Source of the DNA: Talaromyces rugulosus
Taxonomy: Eukaryota; Ascomycota; Eurotiomycetes; Eurotiales; Trichocomaceae
NCBI RefSeq assembly: GCF_013368755.1
Contig: NC_049564.1
Span: 2,674,001 to 2,738,000 of the forward strand
Direction: 5' to 3'
Length of the DNA: 64,000 nt
Numbering within the stretch: position 1 is the first letter of the stretch; each line of letters begins with the position of its first letter. Below are positions 24,374 through 35,424 of the stretch, piece after piece. The notes beneath the pieces are model-generated. The model was not told the origin of the DNA. It did not search any database and worked only from the letters and a program-made list of their open reading frames with translations. The position numbers were made by a program, and so were the translations under genes.

Positions 24374-25027
24374 TCATTCTCCAAACAGTCTGCGCACCCG
24401 TTTGAGGACGCTGTCCTTTTCTGGGTCATATGGGTGGTCCTTGCTCGGAATCTCGAGGACGGCAGGGAAGGCATCCGTAAACGACTCGACTGCTGGTCTG
24501 ATGCGTTCGGCGACCTGCATTTAAAAAAAAAGTTTAGATTTGGTTAATGGAAGTGCATTTTTAACAGGTTCAAAAAAGAAAAGGTGTTTCCTTCGTACGT
24601 GTTGGTTGATCAGCAGTATTCCGATATCCTTCCGTTCTTGCGTGAAATTTTGAAACGCCTTTTCGATAGCTGATGTCTCGGTCTTGGAGTCGACGACGAG
24701 GAAATTGCGCTGTAATTCCGGGCCTTCTGTCACATGCTGCATGTTGTTTTCAAGTCAATGGATGTTCGAGTTGGTAGGCTGAGTGAGGTATTGGGAAAAC
24801 GTACGCCGATACCAGCGAGTAAGAGACCGGTCACAGAACTGCAATAGCCCAGTCAGTTAAAGCCACAAAAGTATTCCGAGAGGTTTGGGTACTCTTCATC
24901 GCCGATCACTGCGAGGAATTGTCGGTCCTATATTCTCAACACGTTACTTATAAGTCGACGGTCGCAATGCGGGGAAGATCGGGTCGGTTGCGGAGATGAT
25001 TACCTTGTAGGCAGCAGTTCCGGACAT
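24374..25027 (-). CDS. vma7: V-type proton ATPase subunit F (VMA7)
   Basis: Five minus-strand exons (25004-25027, 24893-24927, 24805-24838, 24599-24736, 24374-24514) encode 123 aa. The product starts [20 protein letters not shown], continues [21 protein letters not shown], and then [16 protein letters not shown] and [20 protein letters not shown], which is diagnostic for the soluble V1 stalk subunit F. Three of the exons are under 40 nt, yet every junction preserves frame. It acts in the rotor of the vacuolar ATPase. With VMA9 near 10 kb, two subunits of the same complex lie in this window. Confidence 0.96.
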
Positions 25028-25423
25028 GGTCGCTACAAATAAGCCTGTAGCTTCCGCAAAATATACCTATTCTTTTCCGTCGTCAAATCTGCTGGTTGTA
25101 GATTTGCCGTTGCTGCGGTGAAAGACGGACATCCAGCTTGAAGCTCGGAGGCCCGATCCGTGCTTGAGGGTCCGCTGTTAGTCGCCACCCTAGTCCTCAT
25201 TGGGCCGCTGCGAAGTGGGCTCACTGTTTACTTTTTGGAGCTCGTCTTTTCCGCAATAACACTTTCACCCTTCAAAACGTCGTCTTTTCGGCCGCATACA
25301 CCCTCTCGCAAGAGCTGATAGCTCTTCATTTGGTGGTCTCATGGGCAGTGTCATCGTAGGCTGAATGAAATTTCCAACTTGAAGTCTTGGCGTGGTTGGT
25401 ATTTCAGCCTCTTTTCAAAAACC
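25028..25423. other. divergent promoter between VMA7 and NUR1
   Basis: 396 bp shared upstream DNA of two divergent genes. No ORF here is convincing. Confidence 0.5.
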
Positions 25424-26866
25424 ATGCCTCGACTTGTACGTCGTCGTCCGCTCTTTGAGCGCATCACGAGCTATCTCAACCCTTGCGATTTTTTTCTTTG
25501 GATATCAGAAGAGATTGACTCGAGTGACTGGGATAAGTTGGAGAAGGACTGGGCCGGACCCCTTGGCTTTGGTTTTAATTTTATCTTCATGGTTGCCAGA
25601 GCAAATAGTGCTACACAGACAAGCCGCGCAGACGATGACATCTTCGGCGACGGCCGTGGCGGATTGTCTTGGTTTAGCTGCTTGGTATGTTGTGGTCGTG
25701 GTTTGCCCTCCTATAATTGTGAATACTGGCTGACTAGGACCTCGCTCTCCTAGGCTTCGTTCATCGTGCATTTCCTCACCTTTTTCTCAGTGACAAATGC
25801 CGTCTACACATTCTGGCGAAAGCGCCGATACCGTCTATTCGAAGCTTCTATTGATAAAGTTCCCGCGACGCCGTCGGCACAACGAGTTCAAGTCTCATCT
25901 ACTCCGATGTCAATATCCCCCATTCGCTTTTTGTCGAACATCTTGACCGGTGAGAGCGCTGAGTCGAGGCGCCACCCTGATCCGAAACGTGATGTATGGG
26001 AGATTGCTGTGTGGGATCCATTTCCTCTATCGCTCCGTCTGTTTTGTTCGTTCAGCCCGGGCCATGTCCTCGTGTACTGGCTTTTCCTACCCACGCTACC
26101 ATCCGATCCACGACCAAGTGTGACTATCTTCACTACGCTCGTTCTCGCCATTTTACTATCTGTACAAATGTCCTTCCTCTCTTCGTCATTCTCTCAACAA
26201 GCCAAAGACTCGACCTTGGTCCATAAAGAAGTTTTGAATGAATACGACACCAAATTCGTCCAGCCCCGTACACACCCGCTTATGCGGGACGTGGGTGTTC
26301 AATTCTCACAAGAGAACGCTACCCAAGCCGGGTTGGATGACCAGTACAATCAAGTTGAGCTGTGGACCCCGACACACATTATCAATCGGGGTTTCAAGAC
26401 AAGCCCAAATCCAAATTATCTCCGCCATGTTGACCCAGAGTCGGCAACCAAACCAGGGTCGTCTTCTCGACGACAGTCCTTTATGCCATCTAATTCCCAA
26501 GCCGGAGTTCAAACCCCCAGTCACCAACGGGACTCGTCTCCAGTAGTCCAAAATAATCCGACAGCCATGCGCCAGCCTCATTTCCGACAACCGACCGCGT
26601 CTGTTGGCACGAGTGACGGCGGCAGCCTCGGTGTCTATTCCCACGCCAATTCTCCACTACGAAAATCTGCCTCGGCCAATTTTGTTGGAGATCGAGCGGG
26701 ATCAGACCTTAACTTTAAGGATAGGCTTGCTGCTCTAAGCCCTGCGAAGCGAGTTTCGAGTCCATTGAAACGCATAAGCTCTCCGGGAGGACTGAATGGT
26801 ACACCGCAGCAGCAGCAGTGGGGATATTCAAGTAGTGCCAACCGAAGGGATACGGGGTACTTTTGA
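25424..26866 (+). CDS. nur1: NUR1-like nuclear rim protein
   Basis: Two exons (25424-25684, 25754-26866) give 457 aa. The start MPRLVRRRPLFERITSYLNP and the following PCDFFLWISEEIDSSDWD are characteristic of fungal Nur1/Mug154 proteins. Hydrophobic segments lie near residues 85-107 (bridging the intron), 180-200 and 205-228. The C-terminal half is Ser/Pro-rich and basic, with repeated SPLK/SPAKR motifs. In yeast Nur1 partners an inner nuclear membrane protein (Heh1/Lem2) and tethers silent rDNA to the envelope. An in-frame upstream ATG at 25379 exists, but the family start is at 25424. Confidence 0.88.
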
Positions 26867-27990
26867 TTGAAATGAATACTGGACTTTTAATTCCCTTACC
26901 TTTTTTTTTTTTTTAATAGTCGGTATTCACCTGTGACCGATGACAATAATGCCATATACATGTACATTGCATTTTTTTTCTTTTGATGAAACAGACTCAA
27001 TATCAGAACATTCAGATTGCAAGGGAAACTTGACCTGTCCTTTCGTTTCAGTAAAGCGATCTTCAATAAACAGACAACCGGATAAAACGCGAGTGGCGAC
27101 TGGAATTTATGTCAAGGCGTGTCGACGGTGCCAAATGCGGTAATTCCATAACCCTAATTCAGGTTTCGGCTACTCCCCCTACCAGTATTTCGACACATAC
27201 CAGAGAGCACGTAATGGTTAACCTGATACAAGGTGAATTGTCTATCATTTTGTGCTACGTCTGTGTCTCCTAAGGGCAGAAATTACGCGTGAGCAGCCAC
27301 GGAGTGATGTACAAAGAGGCCTGGATAGACAACGGCTCGCTCCTGCATTGCTAGACACTTCTTCCAGCCAAGAAACGCATCAACCATGCGAAGCAATGAA
27401 CTGTATTGATTCGCGTCCCTTTATCCACGACCCGAGAGCTACGCGTCGCGGAATATTAGACCAAAGGGGGAGGCGAGCATTCCACATGTCTGGTAGTGGT
27501 CTCAACATTCCTGATATTCAATTCACCAACCACCGTCCATATCGCATACCAGAGGGCCTCCAGTATACTAGTCCTCTTAATAAAGTTCCCTGAAATCTAT
27601 TGGCTATTTCTGAAACTCGTTGAAAAATGCCTGGCCTCCTCTTTTATTCCTATTCGCCACATGCTACACGCCAGGCCCCTTGTGACTGCTCTCCACTGGC
27701 TGACACCATCGTTACACGTGAAACCCATCTTAGCAGCAAGCTTGTATTTGGAAGAAACACGTCGGGACGTTCAATTCCAAGCCACGCATAGGAACTATTC
27801 GTCGCGTTTTGCAGTATGGACGGGCCTACTCCTCGGCCTTTCATCGTTCCGTAGAGTCTATCTATCTTTTTTTCTTCTTTCTTTCGATAGCCAGCTTGTC
27901 ACAGTTTCCACATCACCACAGTCTCGTCTTGTGCGTTGACTAGAAACGACGACAGCCAAAATACCATACGACAGACAAGAGCTGTATCGT
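26867..27990. other. intergenic region
   Basis: 1.1 kb without a supported gene. Plus-strand ORFs at 27252-27593 and 27496-27939 have no recognisable domain and may be 5' UTR of the downstream gene. Confidence 0.4.
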
Positions 27991-30894
27991 ATGCTAGCGG
28001 AGGAGTGTCTAATGTCCGGCGCCGTCTGCCAGAGCTGTCATGGAAACGATATAGCACCAAGAAACCCTTCTGATATCGTCGACATGGATGGCACTCAAAA
28101 CAGTCGACTCGGGCCAAAAAGATCCTTTGAGCGGGACTGGAAAGAGATCAGGCTACGTCTCGAACGCAAAATCGCTGCTGCTGCTGCACAAGCAATCTCG
28201 GCACGACCAGGCGGCGGCGGCGGTGGCAGTAGTGGTGGTGACTACATTCGCAAGTCACGATGGCCTCGGACGCCTCCAAAGGCAAAAGGATCTCGAATGT
28301 ATGAAGTCAAACTTGAAGACAAACTCAAGGGGAGAGGCGCAAACCCGCGAACCGGTGTGATTAGCCCTAGTAATCGCACCGATAGCTCCCATGAAGATCA
28401 CGTTCCTCGACCGCGAGCCAGTCAGAAGTGGAAGGTGACTGGAAATCAATGGATCACAGTCGATATTTCTCAATCCCCGTCTCTGGAGTCGTCAACGTCG
28501 CAGGACTACAAGCTCACCAAAGCGGTGTCTTCTGCTGGCTCGGAGGTAACTGATACATCATCTGAAGGCTGGGGAGACAGGTTCGTTGTGCACATGCCTT
28601 CTGCCAAGGAACCCAACCCACCGTCCATGTCTAAGGAAGAAGTTCGACTGTATCAGCAAAGGAGAGGAAAGCTTTATGGGAACGGTGTAAAAAGACATGA
28701 AATGGATGCCTCGAAACCAAAACCGACCTCGGAGCACAGAGATACACCACACCCCAGAAAGGCGAGCGGTATCCCCGTCCTCCAAAAGGATACAAGCCCT
28801 TCATCTATCCAAGAAACAAAACCAACAACAAGTCAAACGAATTCCGTCCGAAGTAATAGTTCCCGGGATTACTACAGTCCCGATGAAGTTGGCCAGACAC
28901 GAAACAGCCCTCTGTCGGACGGACCAAAGATGAACCAGAAAGAATTATATCACAAGCTTAGAGCTGAATGCTTCATGGGCTGCGTTGGCATGGACCAAGT
29001 CGGAGCCAGGAACCCGGACGAAGTTCTTTTGTTTCCCAACTTGGACGATGACAATGAAGAGCGCCGGTCACCATGCCCTGCGCCTAAATCACGCAACCCT
29101 GGTGCGAGCCTCAAACAGCAAAGCAAATTATCAGCATTACAGGCGACGTCCAGACTACCTCAAGCATCCAATAGTCGGCCAACCTACCACACATACAAAT
29201 CCACAAGCAGCCTACCCTCGACATCCCGTCCAGCGGCGTTACAAATCCCCCCCGTATTGACCGCTGCACAACCGACAACAAAGATCCCTAAGCCTGCCGG
29301 TGGGAATAGAAGCCCGTCAGGAAACCCTAGCTGCAAAGATGAAGAAGACATCTTTATGAGTGCTTCCAGTATTGCTCGTGTGGCGCCGAAGCCACTCACA
29401 AGAAGCACCGTCCAACCATCACGGACTCGCCGAACACCCGATGGTTCATCCAGGCCACATAAGGGCTCTGCTCTACGACACGACGTTACCACACCAGAAA
29501 ACGAACTCTTCTTTGCAAATTCCGCTTTCGAAAGCTCGCCATCAAGTATTCCCCGGTCGAAAACCAGCCAGAACTCCCGTTTCGACTCCATTTCGCCCGG
29601 TTTCGATGAACCAGTCTCTCAGACGAGACAAGATTCTACGGCTACATCAAATGGAAGCACGATTTCTGTACCTTCCAGTGATGACAGTCGGAAATTGAGT
29701 CCGAATGACATCTTCAAAAACATCCCAGGCACAGCTCCGCCTCTTCACGAGATACATTCGCCCGCCGACCAGAGAGCCCGGAATGAATTGCATGTTAAAA
29801 AACAGCGAGCTCCCAAAACTCCCAGTGTCGCTGAGTTGGATGGGTTCCAGGTCCCTCAACAGCTACCTAGTCCGCCGTTAAGCCCATCACCCTCTCCCCC
29901 AGCCGTACCAAGCAAGCCCAGAGACTACCAGGCCAAACGACCCAGTGAGAAAAAGAACACCCACACTATCAGAATGGAAATCAGAACAAAGGCAGAAAAG
30001 GCGCGACTAGGGGCCGAAGAGGCCAAATCTGCATCGTCTCGATTGACGGCTGCTCGTCAACATGCAGAAAAACTTGCAGAGGCACGTGCTGCATACGATA
30101 GAGTGAAAGCACAGAGTGCGTCAAAAGGTGCTAGACTACCGATGGATGAGTTGCGCGAGCAGAAACTCAATACCGAAAGAATCAACGAAGCTCGCAAGGC
30201 GTATAAGGCAGCCAAAGCCAAAGAAGAAATGGAGAAAAAGCCCGCAGGGAAAACTCGAGAACCTGAAGCAGCCAAGCCGAAAAGCACACCTGCGTCTGCG
30301 TCTACTACTGCTACTACATCTTCCTCCTCGTCTAGTGATGCTTCGCGCCAGAAATCTTCAGGAGAAGCCAAAACCGCTCGCAAACCTCGAAGAAGCGGAG
30401 TAAACCGCCGGTCTCCATCTCAAACCGAAAACAAGCACACCCCTAAGGAACCTGCTCGAGAAACTAAGAAAGAAGCCGCTGTTAGCAATTCTGAAAACCC
30501 AGTGCCCGCGCCCGACTTCAATATCTCCTCTGGAGTCATGTATATTTCTCTGATCAACCTCTACGACTTCCTACATCGCCGACGTGTTTACTCCGACGTC
30601 CTTTTCTATTCCCACAAACTCCCTCAGATGGCTCTCCACTGCTTCAAAATGTGCAAACGCCTGGCGGAAGCTTATATCGAATACAAACAAACCGGAGCCC
30701 TGCCCAAGTCCTGCACAGATGATTTAAGCCAGTTTTCACGAGACATTGGCCAAGCACTCGTCAATTTTGCCGTACTTGGTTTGGTGTTTATTGTTATTGG
30801 TCGAGCTGCTGGTTGTGTTTTGCTTATAGCTAGTTGGATTGTATGGTTTTGTAGGCCTTTCGGGTGGTTCTTTGGACGGTTGATCGGGAGATGA
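27991..30894 (+). CDS. large fungal protein of unknown function with a C-terminal membrane anchor
   Basis: An intronless 967-aa ORF. I do not recognise a named domain. Visible features in order: a run of six Gly and an Ala run near residues 62-84; a conserved-looking block GDRFVVHMPSAKEPNPPSM near residues 192-210; long Ser/Pro/Thr-rich disorder; an Ala/Lys/Glu-rich helix, probably a coiled coil, about residues 665-750; and a hydrophobic C-terminus (about 920-965) with two closely spaced membrane segments and WFCRPFGWFFGRLIGR at the end. This suggests a tail-anchored or hairpin membrane protein with a long cytosolic part. The start is uncertain; ATGs at 28015 and 28084 are also possible. Confidence 0.78.
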   Translation: MLAEECLMSGAVCQSCHGNDIAPRNPSDIVDMDGTQNSRLGPKRSFERDWKEIRLRLERKIAAAAAQAISARPGGGGGGSSGGDYIRKSRWPRTPPKAKGSRMYEVKLEDKLKGRGANPRTGVISPSNRTDSSHEDHVPRPRASQKWKVTGNQWITVDISQSPSLESSTSQDYKLTKAVSSAGSEVTDTSSEGWGDRFVVHMPSAKEPNPPSMSKEEVRLYQQRRGKLYGNGVKRHEMDASKPKPTSEHRDTPHPRKASGIPVLQKDTSPSSIQETKPTTSQTNSVRSNSSRDYYSPDEVGQTRNSPLSDGPKMNQKELYHKLRAECFMGCVGMDQVGARNPDEVLLFPNLDDDNEERRSPCPAPKSRNPGASLKQQSKLSALQATSRLPQASNSRPTYHTYKSTSSLPSTSRPAALQIPPVLTAAQPTTKIPKPAGGNRSPSGNPSCKDEEDIFMSASSIARVAPKPLTRSTVQPSRTRRTPDGSSRPHKGSALRHDVTTPENELFFANSAFESSPSSIPRSKTSQNSRFDSISPGFDEPVSQTRQDSTATSNGSTISVPSSDDSRKLSPNDIFKNIPGTAPPLHEIHSPADQRARNELHVKKQRAPKTPSVAELDGFQVPQQLPSPPLSPSPSPPAVPSKPRDYQAKRPSEKKNTHTIRMEIRTKAEKARLGAEEAKSASSRLTAARQHAEKLAEARAAYDRVKAQSASKGARLPMDELREQKLNTERINEARKAYKAAKAKEEMEKKPAGKTREPEAAKPKSTPASASTTATTSSSSSSDASRQKSSGEAKTARKPRRSGVNRRSPSQTENKHTPKEPARETKKEAAVSNSENPVPAPDFNISSGVMYISLINLYDFLHRRRVYSDVLFYSHKLPQMALHCFKMCKRLAEAYIEYKQTGALPKSCTDDLSQFSRDIGQALVNFAVLGLVFIVIGRAAGCVLLIASWIVWFCRPFGWFFGRLIGR

Positions 30895-31898
30895 ATATTT
30901 TTGCTCTTTTTTCTCTCTTTTACTGCGTTATGAACTGATGGGAAACGAGCAGGAGTCAAGATTTGGGCTTGAAGCGGTGGTGTATTCGTGATTTAAGTAT
31001 GGTTTGAATATTTTTACTGCACTTTGTCCATTTTTTCTTTCTGATTAATGACTTCTTTTTATTGGTTGACGTAATCATTTTTTTCATTAATGAAGGAAAT
31101 ACATTTCGATATCGAGTGGTTTAAATTTCCAGTTCCAGTACTTCCTCAAACTCTACCTATATATCACAATATACGCAATACCAACGCAGCGACCATCATT
31201 CCTTCAAGGCTTACCTCGACAACTATTGAAATAGGTATTCAGATAACCTTACTCAGGGTATTGTACTCAGTGTCGGATTATTATGACGTTCTAACCAACA
31301 TTGAAGTAGTTGTAGCTATTATTTTTCTGTTAATTATATGGCCAATAGAAGAGTAGAAAACACCACATTTCGCTTACCAAGACCGAAAAAACTCAAATGT
31401 ATTAATAGTCAGTAGACATGTGTATGATGAATGTTGAATTAGGTATGATTTTTTTTGGTCCGAAATACAAGACAGAAGCAAACATTAAACGCTTTCCTCT
31501 AAAGGTGATCAGTATGTATATGAAAAAGATGCAGTTGAGGTATCTTTGTATCAAAGAGAAGAAACACGAAAGAAATAAAAAAGAGGAGAGTCATCACATC
31601 ATTAACGCCGGAGCAAAGCAAAACACAAGCCAGAATAGAAAGAAAAAAAAGAATAGAAGCTTTTCCGCCTTTCCCCAAATGACTCCTCCAGATCTTATCA
31701 CTGATCTATGTATGCATGTTGAATGGTATTGAATGTTGAATTTCGTCAGGTCATCATCAGTCATCTGCACCTTTTTTCTTTTCCTTCTTTTCCCCTCCCA
31801 TCTGTCGCAACGCAACGCAAGACAAACGCAAAACGCCATGCGAATGAGGACAAAAGACATATGTCTCTTATTTTGTTTGTAATCGATAAAAAGTTGGA
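30895..31898. other. convergent 3' intergenic region
   Basis: AT-rich kilobase between the convergent ends of the 967-aa gene and met13. ORFs at 31090-31356, 31418-31732 and 31594-31860 are low-complexity or antisense readings and are not called. Confidence 0.5.
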
Positions 31899-33851
31899 TT
31901 ATGATTTAGCGGTTTTGGAGGCTGGAGCAGGTTGAGTTGGTCCATCTACCAGAGGGTCGATACCGGGGATCTCGGTATCCAGGTCTTTGATGACGAGGCC
32001 GTCGAATAGCTGGAATAGATCGTGTGTTTTGTGGAAGTCGTTGTTGACTAGGAAGCATTAGCAAATTCTCCACTCTCAGAACACAAAAGGTGGTGCACAT
32101 ACCAATATTGACCAAGTACCACTCGTCCACAACTTGCTTGATGAGTTTACGACTCGGGCTCTCTGCTGGGTGACACTTGGCCCAATCATCACCCAACTGG
32201 TATGCCTCATCTTTCCAAGCCATGAAGCTTACACTTTCAACAATGGTCGGTTGAATGATTTCTTTGGAAGCGAAAATTCCCCATGTAACAGCATTAGGTC
32301 CTTCATCGGTTCGCGTCCTCAATTCTCCCGACTTGTTGACACAGTAGTATGTGAGGTCGTTGTTCTTTTCAATTCGGGCCAAGAGTTCCTCTACTAGGTA
32401 TGGGGGAATGAATAACTCAAGATAAGCCTTTTGGTAGACGTAACCGTTTCGAGGACCCCAGCCGTGAATTGGGTGAGAAGACTTGACTCCATTCACAGCA
32501 GGCTGAGAATTCACGGTGATGAATCCTCGTTGGTTGAGATCAATGAGATCTTGTTTAATCGAATCTGCCTCGCTGGTGATTGGGGAGTCGCTCCACGGTA
32601 GTCGATCCAATTTTCCATTCAAGTAGCGAATGAAGATGTCTGAAAGTTCCTTAATCGATTTTGGACGGCCAAAGAGCTTGATGTTTTGTTCATTAGTCCC
32701 CTTGAGTCGGACACCGTAGGCATTCAACTCGCCAAACGCAGGGGATCGAGCATCGGTCCAACGGCCGTTTGGATACTCGTCCCAGTCAGCCGTGCGAGTG
32801 ATGTATGATGCATGCCTGTTTCGCCAGAAAATTGGTCGCACATCTTCGGATCGGCGACGGAGACCAAGAGACTTGCGCCACGGCAGGGGCTTTTGTAGAG
32901 GGGCTTCGGTTGATGGACAAAGGTTGAGTTCCTCCAAAATCATGCGGCTTGCTTGGGCAAGATTCATAGTATAGCTGATTTCAGGTTAGTCTTAGTCAAA
33001 GGTGGATCTGGTGGGGGATCTCACAAGTGAAGGTGATGGATGTGTCCTGATTCCAGCAACTTCCGGCACAGCTCTGAAACCAACTTGGTGCCTATCTCAC
33101 GAACCTTGGCGTCGTCATTCTTAATTGGCTCAAGTTTCTCTAACCAGTCAGGGGGAATATGGATCTTGGTCCATTTCGACCGACGAATAAAAGAATCATA
33201 CGTGGAAATCGGCATGATTCCAGGAATAATCGGAGCATTGACACCCTTGGCACGACACTTCTGCACCCAGTTCAAGAAGTTGTCCGCATCGTAAAACATC
33301 TGTGTGACAATAAACGAACTTCCGGCATCCACCTTCTCCTTGAGATGATCGATCAGCTGGTCGACATCGGAATTGTCATCGGCGCCTTCGGGATATCCGC
33401 CCACACCAATGTCGAAATGGTTTCCATATTTGTCCCGGATGTACTTGACCAAGTCCTTGGCGTATCGAAATCCACCTTCAGCAGCCTCCCATGTTTCCTT
33501 CTCACGCGGAGGATCACCACGAAGGGCGAGAATGTTTGTGCATCCGGCATTGTAAGCGGCTTCCAAAGCTTCATCGACGCTCTCGCGCGGCATATCAGTG
33601 CAAGTCAAGTGCATGACGGTTTCCAACCCGAACACGGTTTGTGCAATGCGGACCATTTCGCAGGTCAATTGAGACCGGCTGCCACCGGCGCCCCAGGTAA
33701 CGTCGACAAACGCCGGGCCGAGGTCGTGCATGCGGTCCATGCGGTCGTACAGGTTCTGTACACCTTGAGCAGTCTTCGGCGGAAAGTACTCAAAGGAGAT
33801 ACCAGGCTGCCCGGAGGTCGCCTGGTCTTGGAGCTTGAGACCGACGTGCAT
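31899..33851 (-). CDS. met13: methylenetetrahydrofolate reductase, MET13 type
   Basis: Three minus-strand exons (33025-33851, 32103-32974, 31899-32047) encode 615 aa. The N-terminal catalytic barrel shows FEYFPPKT (residues 20-27), DVTWGAGG, HLTCTDMP, NILALRGDPP, IGVGGYPEG and FIVTQMFYD, the substrate and FAD-binding blocks. The sequence is much closer to Met13 (GVQNLYDRMDRM) than to Met12. The C-terminal half, from about residue 310, is the eukaryotic regulatory domain with WGPRNGYVYQKAYLELF and NAVTWGIFASKEI. The enzyme makes 5-methyltetrahydrofolate for methionine synthesis. Intron 1 interrupts HLHFYTMNLA. It is divergent from ura5 across a 783-bp promoter region. Confidence 0.97.
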
Positions 33852-34634
33852 TGTGGCGAGAGAGGTGGAATTATTGAGGTCGAAAAATTATAATCGAGGG
33901 CAAGAGGAGCGGCGGCAGTGAATAATACAACGCGTCGCTAAATCGCACAGTTCCAAGAAGCTATGTTCAAACCCGAAGATGCAAGTTGTATAGGGCAATA
34001 CAGGACGGCCAATGCAATGCAATCCAGTAGCAGTGCAGAATTCCAATGGCCCAGCTAGGAGAAAGTTAAAATCAGCGCCCAGTCAGAGCTCTTCATAAAA
34101 GTGAAAATGGAGAAGAAGAAAAAGAAGAAGGGGAAGACAAGTTGAATAACTCTTCATCACCGGCGCCGACGCATCCTCGACGCCTTTATCGGAGTCCGGA
34201 GAAAGTGCGCTAAGCCTGGTTGGGAAGGCCCCGCCAAAGGCGATGATATTCTGCCCCTCCTTGGAGGCAATGGCTTCGAGATGCAGAAGCAGTGCTGGCA
34301 TAGCAGGGAAGAGTATGGATGACTTACCATTCAAGGAAGAGACGCCGAAAGAGATTACGAGAGATGGAGAAGCGACAGAGAAAGGCAGACAGGGAAGGGA
34401 CGAATGACTCCAGACGCTGCGCACTCGGTGAGCGACCGGCCATGCCCCGCCGGCCAATCAGCGCGCGTCTGTCCCGGCAGTGGATTTGCCCCTCATCGAT
34501 TTTTGTTCGCGTGCCCTCGTGCTTCACCAATTGATATATTAATGTGCCTGCATTTGCTGCCGTCCTGTCATAATCGAAAGATACTGCTTGCAAGAGAAGA
34601 GCAAGAAAAGAGAAAAGAGCCACATCCGCCAACC
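33852..34634. promoter_or_regulatory. divergent promoter region between met13 and ura5
   Basis: 783 bp shared upstream DNA. CCAAT boxes occur at 34009-34013, 34043-34047 and 34454-34458 on the plus strand. Overlapping ORFs on both strands in 34083-34632 are low-complexity and are not called as genes. Confidence 0.5.
34454..34458 (+). promoter_or_regulatory. CCAAT box upstream of ura5
   Basis: CCAAT in the context GGCCAATCAG lies about 180 bp before the ura5 start, a typical distance for the Hap/CBF complex site in Aspergillus promoters. Confidence 0.5.
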
Positions 34635-35424
34635 ATGTCTCCCGCCCCCGCCGTCAACCAGGACTACAAGTCCAGCCTACTGTCTCTGCTGGTCGCCAAC
34701 AATGCCCTGGCATTTGGCACTTTCACGCTGAAGTCCGGTCGCGAGTCGCCATACTTCCTGACCTCGAGCCGTCTTTATACTGCGCCTCTGTTGCGCCAGA
34801 CTTCGGCCTCGTTCGCCAACGTGATCTCAGCCCCGCCATTTGTGTCGGTGGGAGGTGACGGTGCCATCACTCCAAACTTTGACATTGTCTTTGGGTATTT
34901 TGACATATTCTCTTCTAGAATATGTGTTTCGAAAAGCTAACTTGAAACCAAGACCCGCTTATAAGGGGATTCCTGAATGCGTGGGCGTCGTCAACGAACT
35001 CGCGGTTCGCGATGCACTCGCCAGAACTTCGACATGGGATAACATTAGCTACTCGTTCAACCGCAAAGAAGCCAAAGACCACGGAGAAGGAGGAAACATC
35101 GTTGGCGCACCACTCAAGGGTAAACGTGTCCTGATTGTCGATGATGTGATTACTGCCGGCACAGCGCTGCGCGAGGCTGTTGGGATTATCCAAAAGGAGG
35201 GAGGCACTGTTGCCGGCGTCGTCCTGCTGTTCGACCGCCAAGAACGAGTCAGTGACACGGAGCGCAAGAGTGCTATCGGTGCAGCGGAACGAGACCTTGG
35301 TGGAAATATTCCTATCCGGGCAGTGTTGGTCTTTCAGGATCTGATTGAGAAATTGGGAGATAAGATCGGGGAAAATGAAGTGCGTCGACTGGAGGAATAC
35401 CGGGCCAAGTATGGTGCCGAATAG
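34635..35424 (+). CDS. ura5: orotate phosphoribosyltransferase
   Basis: Two exons (34635-34894, 34953-35424) encode 243 aa. The N-terminal [15 protein letters not shown] is the orotate-binding block, PAYKGIP follows the intron, [11 protein letters not shown] is the flexible catalytic loop, and [13 protein letters not shown] is the PRPP-binding signature. The enzyme joins orotate to PRPP to give OMP, the fifth step of pyrimidine synthesis, in the cytosol. Upstream in-frame ATGs from 34404 lie in promoter-like sequence; the start at 34635 (CAACCATGTCTCC) matches the family. Length agrees with fungal Ura5 (about 225-240 aa). Confidence 0.97.

Noticed and set aside
27252..27939. Two overlapping plus-strand ORFs (113 and 147 codons)
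   Set aside because: No recognisable motif; they lie just before the 967-aa gene and are better explained as upstream or UTR sequence.
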